Positions 16,448-24,753 of a stretch of DNA of 64,000 nt are shown here, in pieces (the first letter of the stretch is position 1; the number at the start of each line of letters is the position of its first letter). This DNA comes from CAVTWS01 sp963732655 (GTDB taxonomy: Bacteria; Actinomycetota; Acidimicrobiia; Acidimicrobiales; SHLQ01): NCBI GenBank assembly GCA_963732655.1, contig CAVTAI010000005.1:496001-560000 (forward strand), written 5' to 3'. A program made the position numbers and the translations under genes. Below the pieces are notes generated by a model. It did no database searches. It was not told the DNA's origin and was given only the letters and a program-made list of their open reading frames with translations.

Positions 16448-18810
16448 CGGACGAGCTCGAATCCCGGATCGAGTCCCTCGTACCCATGCCAGATGCCGAA
16501 GCCGGCTGGCGACGGGCACGCGCCCGGTTGGTGAAGCGTCGTGTCGCTCGCGCCGGCGCAGGACTGGCTGTCGTGGTTGCGCTCGGCGCCGGCGGTTGGT
16601 CCGTCATCTCGGACGACGAGCCCAGCCCGGTCGTCGTCGTGCCGCCGCCGACGACCTTGTCGGCCGAGCCGCCTCCGACGACCTTGTCGGCCGAGCCGCC
16701 TCCGACGACCTTGTCGGCCGAGCCGCCTCCGACGACCTTGTCGGCCGAGCCGCCGGTGTCGATCACCACGACGACGCTCGCAAGTCTGGACACGGCAGCG
16801 GCGCCGGTGATGAGCGATCCGGTCGAGCTCGCCGACGACGTGTCGTCGGCGTTCGACGGCACTGCGATCGATGTCATGACCGTCGCCGGTGGTCGCCTGG
16901 TGGTCGGAATCTCGACGGTTGATCACGGGGAGCTGGCGGTGGTCTCGGACACGGGCGAGCTACTCGCTGGTCCTGCGGTCCTGCCCGTCCCGCCTCGCTT
17001 CCTCGATGCCGGTTCCGGCAACACTCCCTACCTGGGCGCAGACAGCACACTCCACATCTACGGCGAGGACGGAGCAGCCAGGAGGGTCATCTCCCGGTAC
17101 GAGTCGGGTTCGTGGGCCGTCGAGTCCATCTTCGTGGCCGACAGTTGGCCGGCCGACGCCCGACTGCCGGGGGTGGCGATCGAGCCGTTTGAGGTGGCGG
17201 ACATCGTCGCCGATGGTCACGATGGTGTCTGGGTGCTGGGCGCCGACGACGAGGGTTCGCGGCTTCTTCACCTCGACTGGGTTGGAAGGTACGTCGACCG
17301 TCAGGTCGATCTGGGGGCGTACGCGTCGACGCCGACCGCAGGGGAGTTGCGCGACGGGACGCTGTGGATCGGACTCGAGTCGGGCCAGGTTCTCGTCCTC
17401 GACGCGGCGACGGGGAACGTGACGGACGAGATCGAACCGGCGGGCTCGGGCTCGGTAACGGACATGATCAGCTTCCCGGGCGCGGTCTTGGTCATCGCAC
17501 GGGAGGACGGGACGGTCACGTCGTCGTTCCCGGTATCCGGTCCCGACGGACCGACATCGTGGCCGGTGCCGGGTGACGATCTGGCTTTCGTGGGCCAGAC
17601 TCCGGAACCGGCGTGGAGGGTGGTGGTGTCCACGAGTGAGGGCGTCTTCGGGCTCCGCGAGGGCGTTGTGCCGTTGGACGTCCCGAATCCAAATGGCCCG
17701 AACGCTCCGGTCATCCTCGGCAGCCGACTGTGGGTGCCAGGCCCGGCCCCAGTCGGCTACCTGTTCCGGGACTTCGATTACTCGGGGCGATCCGTAGGGA
17801 TCGACGCCGCGGCCGAGCCGGTGCCGGTCGTGATCAACGACATCGCGGTGGTGAACGCGGATGTGATGTGGGCGATCGGATACCGGGGAGGTTGTGATCG
17901 GCAGCCCGGCGATTCTGCCTGCGCCGCCATCGCGCGCTCGGTCGATAGCGGCGAGACGTGGGAGGAGGTGACCTCGCCGAACCTCGTCGACACGGGAGGA
18001 TCGGGCTATTCCATCGTGGCCGCGTCGGCAACGGAAGCGTTTGTCGTCGGGTCGGGCCGCGCCTTCGTCACCGACGACGGTGGCCTGGCCTGGCGCGAGG
18101 TGCCGCAGCTCGGCATCCGGCGGCCGATCATCGACCGGGCATCGGGCCGGGTGTGGGCGGAGCAGGTCCTGTGCGATCCGTGCCACGCGCCGATCCTCGT
18201 CGCCGACTCGCTGACCGGCTGGTATACAGGCTGGTCGAGAAGCTCCTTGCTTCGACCCGTTCGCGGGGGCGACGCGAGCCCGGTCGCGACGGCGTTGCTG
18301 GCGCCGTTGTCGACGACCGAGCTCATGGTGCTCGATGTCGACACCGGGTTCGGGGACGGAGCGGTCCCGGTACAGGCCTGGCGAGTGGCCGGAGATTCCT
18401 GGGAGAGCATCGACGCCCCATGCGACGGGCAACGACCCACCAGGGTGGTCGGTGCGGCGGACTCGATCATGGTGAGCTGCGACCTGGGCCTTCAGCGGTG
18501 GGACGTCGGCGGCGAGCGGTGGTTCGACCACCCGTATGAAGGTGGGCAGGTGGTCCTCGAGGCGATCGGTGCCGGCGGTGAGGTGTGGTCGACGACGGCA
18601 GGTGGCGCAGTCATCCGGGTGATCGCGGCCGACGGCTCGTGGCGCGACCTCTCGGCCTCCGGAACCCAGACGTTCGTCGGGGAGATCGAGACAGGAGGCG
18701 ACCAGGTCGTCGCCCTCGACAGCGCAGGCGTCTGGATCTCCGACGATGCGGGGGAGACCTGGAGGCAAAGTGGCCCGATCCTGGCCCAGCCCCTCGACAC
18801 CACCTCGTGA
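16444..18810 (+). CDS. Anti-sigma-like membrane sensor with extracellular BNR/propeller domain
   Basis: 788 residues. The N-terminal 33 are cytoplasmic and charged; a single membrane helix follows (AGAGLAVVVALGAGGWSVI, about 36-55). Next come four PPTTLSAEP repeats, then a Ser/Thr stretch. The large outer domain carries Asp-box-like motifs: SVDSGETWEEV near 500, VTDDGGLAWREV near 540 and WISDDAGETWRQSG near the C-terminus. The layout, with the start overlapping an ECF sigma gene, suggests a cell-surface signal sensor that held that sigma factor. No zinc-binding anti-sigma motif is visible, and the sigma gene appears truncated, so regulation may be lost. Confidence 0.75.
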   Translation: MTDELESRIESLVPMPDAEAGWRRARARLVKRRVARAGAGLAVVVALGAGGWSVISDDEPSPVVVVPPPTTLSAEPPPTTLSAEPPPTTLSAEPPPTTLSAEPPVSITTTTLASLDTAAAPVMSDPVELADDVSSAFDGTAIDVMTVAGGRLVVGISTVDHGELAVVSDTGELLAGPAVLPVPPRFLDAGSGNTPYLGADSTLHIYGEDGAARRVISRYESGSWAVESIFVADSWPADARLPGVAIEPFEVADIVADGHDGVWVLGADDEGSRLLHLDWVGRYVDRQVDLGAYASTPTAGELRDGTLWIGLESGQVLVLDAATGNVTDEIEPAGSGSVTDMISFPGAVLVIAREDGTVTSSFPVSGPDGPTSWPVPGDDLAFVGQTPEPAWRVVVSTSEGVFGLREGVVPLDVPNPNGPNAPVILGSRLWVPGPAPVGYLFRDFDYSGRSVGIDAAAEPVPVVINDIAVVNADVMWAIGYRGGCDRQPGDSACAAIARSVDSGETWEEVTSPNLVDTGGSGYSIVAASATEAFVVGSGRAFVTDDGGLAWREVPQLGIRRPIIDRASGRVWAEQVLCDPCHAPILVADSLTGWYTGWSRSSLLRPVRGGDASPVATALLAPLSTTELMVLDVDTGFGDGAVPVQAWRVAGDSWESIDAPCDGQRPTRVVGAADSIMVSCDLGLQRWDVGGERWFDHPYEGGQVVLEAIGAGGEVWSTTAGGAVIRVIAADGSWRDLSASGTQTFVGEIETGGDQVVALDSAGVWISDDAGETWRQSGPILAQPLDTTS
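16648..16755 (+). repeat. 27-bp tandem repeat, 4 copies, inside the sensor gene
   Basis: Four units of ccgacgaccttgtcggccga plus gccgcct, identical apart from the last base of the last unit, encoding a PPTTLSAEP spacer just outside the membrane helix. Perfect units suggest recent expansion and possible copy-number variation between strains. Confidence 0.9.
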
Positions 18811-18870
18811 CGTCCATCCGTCTCACGGCGCCGCATCGCTCGGCGGCGAGTCCTGCGGGACAATGGTGTG

Positions 18871-19560
18871 ATGTGCGCGTCGCCGGTGTCGGTGAGGGGT
18901 CTGACTGACGATCTCGGGGCGGCGTTGCGGGGCGCGGCTGATCTCGAGGCGGCGGAGCCGATGGCTGCCTACATGCGTCACCAGTTCGCCTTCCTCGGGA
19001 TCCCGAGGCCGAAACGGGAGGCCGTCACCAAGGGCGTGCTCGCCGCTCACCCGAAGCTGGCGCCGGAGGACGCACTCGACCTGGCCCGCTGGTGCTGGGA
19101 CCGGGACGAGCGGGAGTTCCAGTACGTCGCCTGCGACCAGCTCCGTAAGGTGGCCTGGCGGCTCCCGGCCACCGCGCTCCCCACAATCCGCGGTCTGATC
19201 GAAACCCGCAGCTGGTGGGACACAGTCGACATCCTCGCCGCCCGGGTGGTCGGACCGATGGTCGCCGAACACCCGGAGCTCGTCGGGGCGATGGACGCGT
19301 GGATCGCCGACGACGACCTGTGGATCGCCCGCACCGCACTCCTCCATCAGCTCAACTTCGGCGCCGACACCGACGCCGAACGCCTCTTCCGCTATTGCCG
19401 GCTCCAGGCCGGGCATCGGGACTTCTTCATCCGCAAAGCCATCGGCTGGGCGTTGCGCCAGTACGCCCGCACCGAGCCGGACGCAGTGCGCCGATTCCTT
19501 GATGAGCGCGCCGAGGCGTTGTCACCGCTGAGCCGCCGCGAGGCGAGCAAACACCTGTGA
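18871..19560 (+). CDS. AlkD-like DNA alkylation repair protein
   Basis: 229-residue HEAT-like repeat protein of the AlkC/AlkD DNA glycosylase family, which removes N3- and N7-alkylated purines. The family's active-site patch is visible as RSWWDTVDILA (Trp and Asp in the positions known from AlkD), with KREAVTK near the N-terminus and a late FIRKAIGWALRQYART that matches the AlkD signature. GTG at 18868 directly precedes ATG 18871; the ATG is preferred. Confidence 0.9.
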   Translation: MCASPVSVRGLTDDLGAALRGAADLEAAEPMAAYMRHQFAFLGIPRPKREAVTKGVLAAHPKLAPEDALDLARWCWDRDEREFQYVACDQLRKVAWRLPATALPTIRGLIETRSWWDTVDILAARVVGPMVAEHPELVGAMDAWIADDDLWIARTALLHQLNFGADTDAERLFRYCRLQAGHRDFFIRKAIGWALRQYARTEPDAVRRFLDERAEALSPLSRREASKHL

Positions 19561-19628
19561 AGGTCGATGGTCGAGCCTGATGTCGTCGGGATCAGGAGTG
19601 GTGCGTCAGCGCATGATAGGATGCATCG

Positions 19629-19874
19629 ATGCCTAAGACGGTGCAGATTCGCGACATCGACGACGACGTGTACGCGGCGTTGGCGGTTCGGGCGGCCGAG
19701 GCGGGCCTCACCGTCCCGGATCTCCTGCGCCGGGAGGCCACCCGGTTGTCGCGGCGTCCGTCGGTGAAGGAGTGGATCGAGCGGACCTCCCGTCGGCCCT
19801 CCGATGTGTCGCGCCAGGAGATCATCGACTCCCTCGACGACGTCCGTGGTGACTGGCCCGATGCTGGTCCTTGA
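19629..19874 (+). CDS. FitA-like ribbon-helix-helix antitoxin
   Basis: 81 residues. MPKTVQIRDIDDDVYAALAVRAAEAGLTVPDLLRREA is the classic FitA/VapB N-terminal ribbon-helix-helix; the C-terminal tail should embrace the toxin. AGGAT lies six bases before the ATG. It overlaps the toxin gene by 14 bases. GCAT...ATGC inverted repeats at the start could be the operator. Confidence 0.86.
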   Translation: MPKTVQIRDIDDDVYAALAVRAAEAGLTVPDLLRREATRLSRRPSVKEWIERTSRRPSDVSRQEIIDSLDDVRGDWPDAGP

Positions 19875-20250
19875 CGCCAGCGCCCTGTTCGAGGTCGTGG
19901 CCGACACCCCGGATGCCGACGCGGTACGGCGGCTGATGCTGGCCGATCAGGATCTGGCCGCACCCCATCTCATCGATGCCGAGGTGCTGTCGGTCATCCA
20001 AACGGCGAACCGCAGAGGTCGCCTCGACGCCACCGCGGCCCGGCTCGCCCTCGACGATCTCGGTGCGTGGCCCGGGGAACGGTGGCCACACCGTCCGCTG
20101 CTGGGTCGAGCCTGGGAGCTGCGGCACAACGTTCGGGGGTACGACGCGCTGTACGTCGCCCTCGCCGAAGCGCTCGATGCGACGCTCGTGACCCTCGACC
20201 GGCGGTTGGCCGTGGCCTCGGGGGTTCGGTGCCCGGTCGAGGTCCCGTAG
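19861..20250 (+). CDS. PIN-domain toxin (FitB/VapC-like)
   Basis: 129-residue PIN ribonuclease. Seen: MLVLDASALFEVV with the first acidic residue Asp5, Glu in LIDAEVLSVI (near 41), and RGYDALYVALAEALDATLVTLD, the PIN C-terminal acidic motif. It begins within the end of the antitoxin gene, so the two are coupled. Confidence 0.9.
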   Translation: MLVLDASALFEVVADTPDADAVRRLMLADQDLAAPHLIDAEVLSVIQTANRRGRLDATAARLALDDLGAWPGERWPHRPLLGRAWELRHNVRGYDALYVALAEALDATLVTLDRRLAVASGVRCPVEVP

Positions 20251-20361
20251 GAGGCCGTCCGCGGTTCCTGCCGCACTACGCGACGAGTTGTCGACGCTCA
20301 GCACACGCGAGGGGTCGAAGCACTTCTGACGGCGACCCACGGTGCGAAGGGGATGACTCGT

Positions 20362-20598
20362 TTACCGTCGACCCTTGTTTCGAGGATGCCGCTGAGCATC
20401 GCGCTCGTTGCCGCGGTTGTAGTTGCCGGTGAGCCGCGCCATCAGGTCCTGCCCGTCGGCGTCGCCGAGGTTCGCCATGAACTGATCAGCGCGCCTTCCT
20501 CGTAGGGTCGCGGCGACACGACCGTGGTGGGAGATCTCCACGTCGCCGTTCTTGCGCCTCACCCACTCAAATCCGTCGGCCTGCCCCACAGACGACAT
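20362..20598 (-). CDS. Small conserved actinobacterial protein of unknown function
   Basis: 78 residues: FEWVRRKNGDVEISHHGRVA, then ATLRGRRADQFMANL and LTGNYNRGNERDAQRHPRN. The pattern (EWVxRKNGDV, RG, LTGNYxRGNER) recalls short conserved actinobacterial proteins from memory; no function is known to me. It is strongly basic at the C-terminus, so RNA or DNA binding is conceivable. It is monocistronic, 110 bases from the toxin gene. Confidence 0.7.
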   Translation of the reverse strand: MSSVGQADGFEWVRRKNGDVEISHHGRVAATLRGRRADQFMANLGDADGQDLMARLTGNYNRGNERDAQRHPRNKGRR

Positions 20599-20664
20599 CC
20601 TGGCCTACTCGGGTTTGGATCGCCCAGGTGGTTGGAGGCTCCTGATCTCGGAAACGGGGGCGAG

Positions 20665-22269
20665 CTAAGGCGACGTGTGGTTGTCGAGGGCGTACTGCTT
20701 GGCCCAGGCGTAGTCGGCTTTGTTGACGGCGGTGCGCTGCACCTCGTCGGCGACGACGACGACCCGGGGCGCCTTGTACGACGCGATGGTGGTCTCGCAG
20801 TGGGAGCGGAGCTCGTCGACCGACGGTGCCGTCGCACCCGGACGCAACGAGATCACGACGGCGACCCGGGATCCGAACCGCTCGTCGGGGACGCCGACGG
20901 CGACGGCGTCGAAGACGGCGGGGTGGCTCTTCACCGCCGACTCGACCTCCTCGGGGAAGACCTTCTCCCCGCCGGTGTTGATGACCATCGAGCCCCGACC
21001 GTGGACGAGGATCGAGCCGTCGGACTGGACGGTGGCCATGTCGCCGGGGATCGACCAGCGTCGGCCGTCGATGACCTTGAAGGTGGCGGCGGTCTTCTCG
21101 GGGTCGTTCCAGTAGCCGACGGGGATGTGCCCGCCGCGGGCCAGCCGTCCGACGACGCCCGATCCGGGCTCGACCGGCCGGTCGTGCTCGTCGAATACGG
21201 CGTTGAAGCCGTCCTGGGCGAGCCGTGGCGCTTCACCACCTCCAGGCGAGTTGAGCAGCCGACCCTGGGCGGCGGTCTCGGAGGCGCCGAAGCGGTTCAT
21301 CACCTTGAGGTGCGGCAGGGCGTCGCTCAGGGCCGCCTGGACGGAGGGTGACAAGACGGCGCCCGACGAGGTGATCATCCGCAACGCCGACAGGTCGTAC
21401 AGATCGCCGTGGCGGGCCAGCTCGTCGACGATCGGCCGGGCATGGGCGTCGCCGATGAGGCTCGTGATCTCGACCCGCTCGTCGGCGAGGGTCCGCAGGG
21501 CGGACGAGGCCACGAACCGGCGGTCCGTGCTGAGCACGGCGCACCCGCCGGTGAGCAGGGCGAGGAGGGTCGTCCAGTGGCCGAGCCCGTGCATGAGTGG
21601 GCTGAGTGGCATGCGCCGACGCATCCCGACCCCGGCTCGGGCCCACGGGCCGATGAGCTCGGGGCGTTCGAGGCGGGGGATGCCTTGGCGGGGCGCGCCG
21701 TCGAGCCCGAGGGCGGCGAAACACAGGTCCTCGTGCCGCCACATCACGCCCTTCGGCATGCCGGTCGTGCCGCCGGTGTAGACGAGGTAGAGGTCGTCGG
21801 CCGAGCGGGGCCCGGCGTCGGGCCGGTCGGCCGGTTGGGCGGCCAGGGCCGCTTCGTAATCGGGACCGCGGGTGAGGATTGGGAGCCCGGGGGCGGCGGC
21901 GAGCGCCCGTTCGGCGAGGTCGACCTCCGACACGACGGCGACCACCCCGGCGTCGTCGAGCACGTACCGGATCTCGTCGACGCCGTACCGGTAGTTGAGG
22001 TTGACGAGGACGGCGCGGAGCTTGAAGGTGGCCAGCGTGAGCTCGACGAACTCGTGGCCGTTGTAGAGGTTGGCCGCGACCCGGTCCCCGGCGGAAACCC
22101 CGATGGACGTCAGGTGATGGGCCAGCTGGTTGGACCGGGCCTCCAGCTCGACGTGGGTGAAGCGGCGGGTGGTCGAGCCGTCGGTGGCGACGACCACGGC
22201 CTCCCAGCCGTCGGGGCCGAGCTCATCGACCACGCCCTCCCACAAGTCGGCGATGTTGAAGTCCACCAC
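20665..22269 (-). CDS. Acyl-CoA synthetase (AMP-forming, FadD-like)
   Basis: 534-residue ANL-superfamily ligase that activates a carboxylic acid with ATP and CoA. Core motifs: YTGGTTGMPKGVMWRHEDL (P-loop, about residues 165-183), NRFGASETAAQG, the Asp of GRRWSIPGDMATV, and INTGGEKVFPEEVE. The C-terminal catalytic Lys is expected at AVNKADYAWAK (near 523). The TGGTTGMPKGVMW form is typical of the mycobacterial FadD group acting on steroid side chains or long acids; the exact substrate is not determined. It is divergent from the amidohydrolase gene. Confidence 0.92.
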   Translation of the reverse strand: MVDFNIADLWEGVVDELGPDGWEAVVVATDGSTTRRFTHVELEARSNQLAHHLTSIGVSAGDRVAANLYNGHEFVELTLATFKLRAVLVNLNYRYGVDEIRYVLDDAGVVAVVSEVDLAERALAAAPGLPILTRGPDYEAALAAQPADRPDAGPRSADDLYLVYTGGTTGMPKGVMWRHEDLCFAALGLDGAPRQGIPRLERPELIGPWARAGVGMRRRMPLSPLMHGLGHWTTLLALLTGGCAVLSTDRRFVASSALRTLADERVEITSLIGDAHARPIVDELARHGDLYDLSALRMITSSGAVLSPSVQAALSDALPHLKVMNRFGASETAAQGRLLNSPGGGEAPRLAQDGFNAVFDEHDRPVEPGSGVVGRLARGGHIPVGYWNDPEKTAATFKVIDGRRWSIPGDMATVQSDGSILVHGRGSMVINTGGEKVFPEEVESAVKSHPAVFDAVAVGVPDERFGSRVAVVISLRPGATAPSVDELRSHCETTIASYKAPRVVVVADEVQRTAVNKADYAWAKQYALDNHTSP

Positions 22270-22357
22270 GGGAGCCTATGGCGTGGGTCGAGGTCGCTAC
22301 AGTGGCCCAAACAAGAACGCGTCTCAGAACCACATCGTGAACCATGGAGGCCGAGTC

Positions 22358-23575
22358 ATGACCGTGACCCAGGAGCGATCGGGCGCTGCGCCCGTCAGCA
22401 TCGACTTCGATCCGTTCGACTGTGACAACCACTACTACGAGGCGATCGATGCGTTTACGAGGCACCTGCCGAGGGGCTGGGGGCAGCGCACGGTCGAGTG
22501 GTGCGAGATCGAGGGCCGGCGGTATCACGTCGTCGGCGGCAAGGTCAGCCACGCCGTGGTCAACCCGACCTTCGACCCCATCGCCAAGGCCGGGGCGATG
22601 CACGACTACTTCCGGGGCAACCCCAATGGCCTGAGCCCGATGGAGTTCCTGAAGGAGCGGGAGCCGATCCGCCCCGAGTACCGGGACAACGACGCCCGGG
22701 TGGCCCGGCTGGATGACTTCGGTCTCGAGGCGTGCTGGATGTTCCCGACGCTCGGTGTGCTGTACGAGGAGCTGCTCAAGAACGACGTCGAAGCGGTCAC
22801 CGTCCTCTTCCAGGCCTTCAACCGCTGGCTCGCCGAGGACTGGGGCATGAGCCACCAGGACCGCATCTACGCCGCTCCGTACATGGCGCTCGGTGATGTC
22901 GACTGGGCGTGCCGGGAGCTCGAGTGGGCGATCGACCAGGGTGCTCGCGTGCTGGTGATGAGGCCGGCGCCGGTGTGGACCGCGCTGGGGCCGCGTTCGC
23001 CGTGCCACCCGATGTTCGACCCCTTCTGGGCCCGCCTCAACGAGGCCGGGATCACCATGGTCGTGCATGCCGGTGACTCCGGCTACACCTCGAACGGGTA
23101 CGCCGAGGACGGGTTCGGCGCTTCGTTCACCGGCGGCGGCTGGGCTCCGTCGGTCAAGGCGTTCTCGATCGAGCGGGCCGCGCACGACTTCTTGATCACG
23201 CTCGTCTTCGAGAAGCTCTTCGACCGCTTCCCGAACCTACGCATCGCCTCGGTGGAGAACGGGTCGGGTTACCTGGCCGACCTGTTCAAGAAGCTGCGCT
23301 CGACCTCCAAGAAGATGCCCGGGTACTTCACCGACGACCCCGTGGAGACCTTCAAGCGTCACATCTGGATCAACCCGTTCTGGGAGGACGACCCCTACGA
23401 GATCGTCGAGCAGATGGGGGCCGATCGGGTGATCTTCGGATCGGACTGGCCGCACATCGAAGGTATGCCCGAGCCCCGCGACTACGTGGGTGAGCTGGGC
23501 GGACTCGACGACGCCGCCCGACTCAAGGTGCTCCGGGACAACACCCGGGAGCTCACCACCGTGCGACCGGCTTGA
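22358..23575 (+). CDS. Amidohydrolase-family (TIM-barrel) metal-dependent hydrolase
   Basis: 405 residues, amidohydrolase_2 type. Seen: FDCDNHYYEAIDAFTRHLP (a lone DxxxH where the family often has DxHxH), MVVHAGDSGY for the mid-barrel His, and VIFGSDWPHIEGMPEP for the Asp that closes the metal site. Start ATG 22358 follows GGAGG by 7 bases. Such proteins cluster with CoA-linked catabolic genes in actinobacteria, and one possible role is ring- or lactone-cleavage. The stop codon lies inside a hairpin loop (see 23561). Confidence 0.88.
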   Translation: MTVTQERSGAAPVSIDFDPFDCDNHYYEAIDAFTRHLPRGWGQRTVEWCEIEGRRYHVVGGKVSHAVVNPTFDPIAKAGAMHDYFRGNPNGLSPMEFLKEREPIRPEYRDNDARVARLDDFGLEACWMFPTLGVLYEELLKNDVEAVTVLFQAFNRWLAEDWGMSHQDRIYAAPYMALGDVDWACRELEWAIDQGARVLVMRPAPVWTALGPRSPCHPMFDPFWARLNEAGITMVVHAGDSGYTSNGYAEDGFGASFTGGGWAPSVKAFSIERAAHDFLITLVFEKLFDRFPNLRIASVENGSGYLADLFKKLRSTSKKMPGYFTDDPVETFKRHIWINPFWEDDPYEIVEQMGADRVIFGSDWPHIEGMPEPRDYVGELGGLDDAARLKVLRDNTRELTTVRPA

Positions 23576-23654
23576 CGGTCGCACCCAGCCACATAGTGCG
23601 ACCGGCGTGACGGTCGCACCCGGCCACATAGTGCGACCGGCGTGACGGCCGCCT
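23561..23654 (+). terminator. Tandem hairpins (35-bp repeat, 2.7 copies) spanning the stop codon
   Basis: GTGCGACCG-loop-CGGTCGCAC is a perfect 9-bp hairpin at 23561-23584, is repeated perfectly at 23596-23619, and again with a decayed right arm at 23631-23654. The period is 35 bases. The TGA of the amidohydrolase (23573-23575) is within the first loop. It is likely a transcription end or RNA-stability element; no T tract is seen. Confidence 0.6.
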
Positions 23655-23660
23655 GAGCGT

Positions 23661-23846
23661 TCAGGCGTCGGCGCCGACCAGGAGCCAGTCGAGGTCGAAC
23701 GACTCGAAGTCGAACACCACATCGTCGGCAATGCCCTCGGCATCGTCGACGAGGCCCTTCATCGTCATGACGTCGAAGATGTCGCCGGCGAGGTCGTTGC
23801 TGGCGTCATGGTCGGACAGATAGTTGAGAAATTCGTTCAGCTTCAT
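23661..23846 (-). CDS. Small acidic protein of unknown function (61 aa)
   Basis: 61 residues, strongly acidic: MKLNEFLNYLSDHDASNDL, then IFDVMTMKGLVDDAEGIADD and FESFDLDWLLVGADA. AGAGGA lies eight bases before the ATG, a good ribosome site, and the 200 bases upstream are less GC-rich and hold palindromes. I recognise no family. There is no Cys, no signal peptide and no membrane helix. It could be a protein inhibitor, an adaptor, a peptide precursor or a nucleic-acid mimic; none of these is shown. Confidence 0.6.
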   Translation of the reverse strand: MKLNEFLNYLSDHDASNDLAGDIFDVMTMKGLVDDAEGIADDVVFDFESFDLDWLLVGADA

Positions 23847-23931
23847 CGTGTTGTTCCTCTTGTCCTGCCGGATGTCGGCGGACGGTGGGGTGTGTCCCCG
23901 GTGTGGCCGATGCTCAAACAATCGGCATCAG

Positions 23932-23972
23932 GTATCGACAAGTGATACGTCACGGAACACCGTTCGTGTTCC
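23932..23972 (-). promoter_or_regulatory. Two palindromes upstream of the small acidic gene
   Basis: GTATC-N7-GATAC at 23932-23948 and GGAACAC-cgttc-GTGTTCC (perfect 7-bp arms) at 23954-23972. They lie 86-126 bases upstream of the 61-residue gene, in the only AT-richer spacer nearby, and are likely repressor or activator sites. Confidence 0.45.
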
Positions 23973-24045
23973 CATTATCGGCGTGACATGTGGCACCGAC
24001 GCCATATTTGGCGGCAGTTTTGCTAGAAGACGAGCGATTTCGTCG

Positions 24046-24753
24046 TCATGAGGCCGCTCGCACGTCGGAAACGAACGTCCGGATGGCCGTAGCGACGGCT
24101 GCGGGTTGGCGGGCGTGAACGGCGTGCCCGGCATCCGCGACGACGATCGTGGACCGGACATCCATCCGCTTCTCGAACACCTGCGCCGACGCGAGGAACC
24201 GCTTGTCCCGCTCGCCGACGATCACGAGGACCGGCGCCGTGATGTCGGCCAGGTGGTCGATGACCCACGAATCGTGGTGTTTGGAGATCTCCTCCTGGCC
24301 CGGCGGTCCGCCGAGCTCGGCGGCCGATCGGTCGACCGATTCGTTCCATGACGCCATGGCGTCGGGGTTGCGGAACCCGGGCCCGGCGCCGACGAGCACG
24401 AGGCCGGCGACGCCGCCGGGGTGGCGGAGGGTGTGGGCCAGCGACAGGTATCCGCCGAAAGAGTGGCCGACGAGCACGACCGGTGGACCGGCCGTTTCGA
24501 CGACGAGTGACAGGTCGAGCAGTGCGTGCTCCCGGGTGTAGGCCCCCGGGGGAGGGACCGCCGATCGGCCATGGCCTCGGAGGTCCCAGACCCGGCACTC
24601 GTGGTCGGTGTCGAGGTCGGCGACGACGCCATCCCACACGGCGCTGGTGTCAGCCCAGCCGTGCGTGAAGACCAGGGGAGGTGAGCCGGCACCGCTCCGA
24701 ACGACGTGCAACGCCACAGGCTCGACCGGGGCCGCGGACTGCGGCTGGCTCAC
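24046..24753 (-). CDS. Alpha/beta-hydrolase
   Basis: 235 residues. The nucleophile elbow is GHSFGGY (Ser about residue 93), the acid Asp is in VGERDKRF, and the catalytic His is in DAGHAVHARQP near the C-terminus. The oxyanion region FTHGWADTSAVWD and WDLRGHGRS are also typical of the epoxide-hydrolase/haloperoxidase-like group. The substrate is unknown. The GTG start overlaps the stop of the upstream gene (GTGA), making it the last gene of a four-gene operon. Confidence 0.88.
   Translation of the reverse strand: MSQPQSAAPVEPVALHVVRSGAGSPPLVFTHGWADTSAVWDGVVADLDTDHECRVWDLRGHGRSAVPPPGAYTREHALLDLSLVVETAGPPVVLVGHSFGGYLSLAHTLRHPGGVAGLVLVGAGPGFRNPDAMASWNESVDRSAAELGGPPGQEEISKHHDSWVIDHLADITAPVLVIVGERDKRFLASAQVFEKRMDVRSTIVVADAGHAVHARQPAAVATAIRTFVSDVRAAS

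Noticed and set aside
16648..16755. CRISPR-like repeat
   Set aside because: Units are directly adjacent without spacers and encode a protein stalk in frame.
23954..23972. LexA/SOS box upstream of the small acidic gene
   Set aside because: The actinobacterial SOS box needs GAAC-N4-GTTC spacing; here the inner pair has three bases between, so it is listed only as a generic palindrome.
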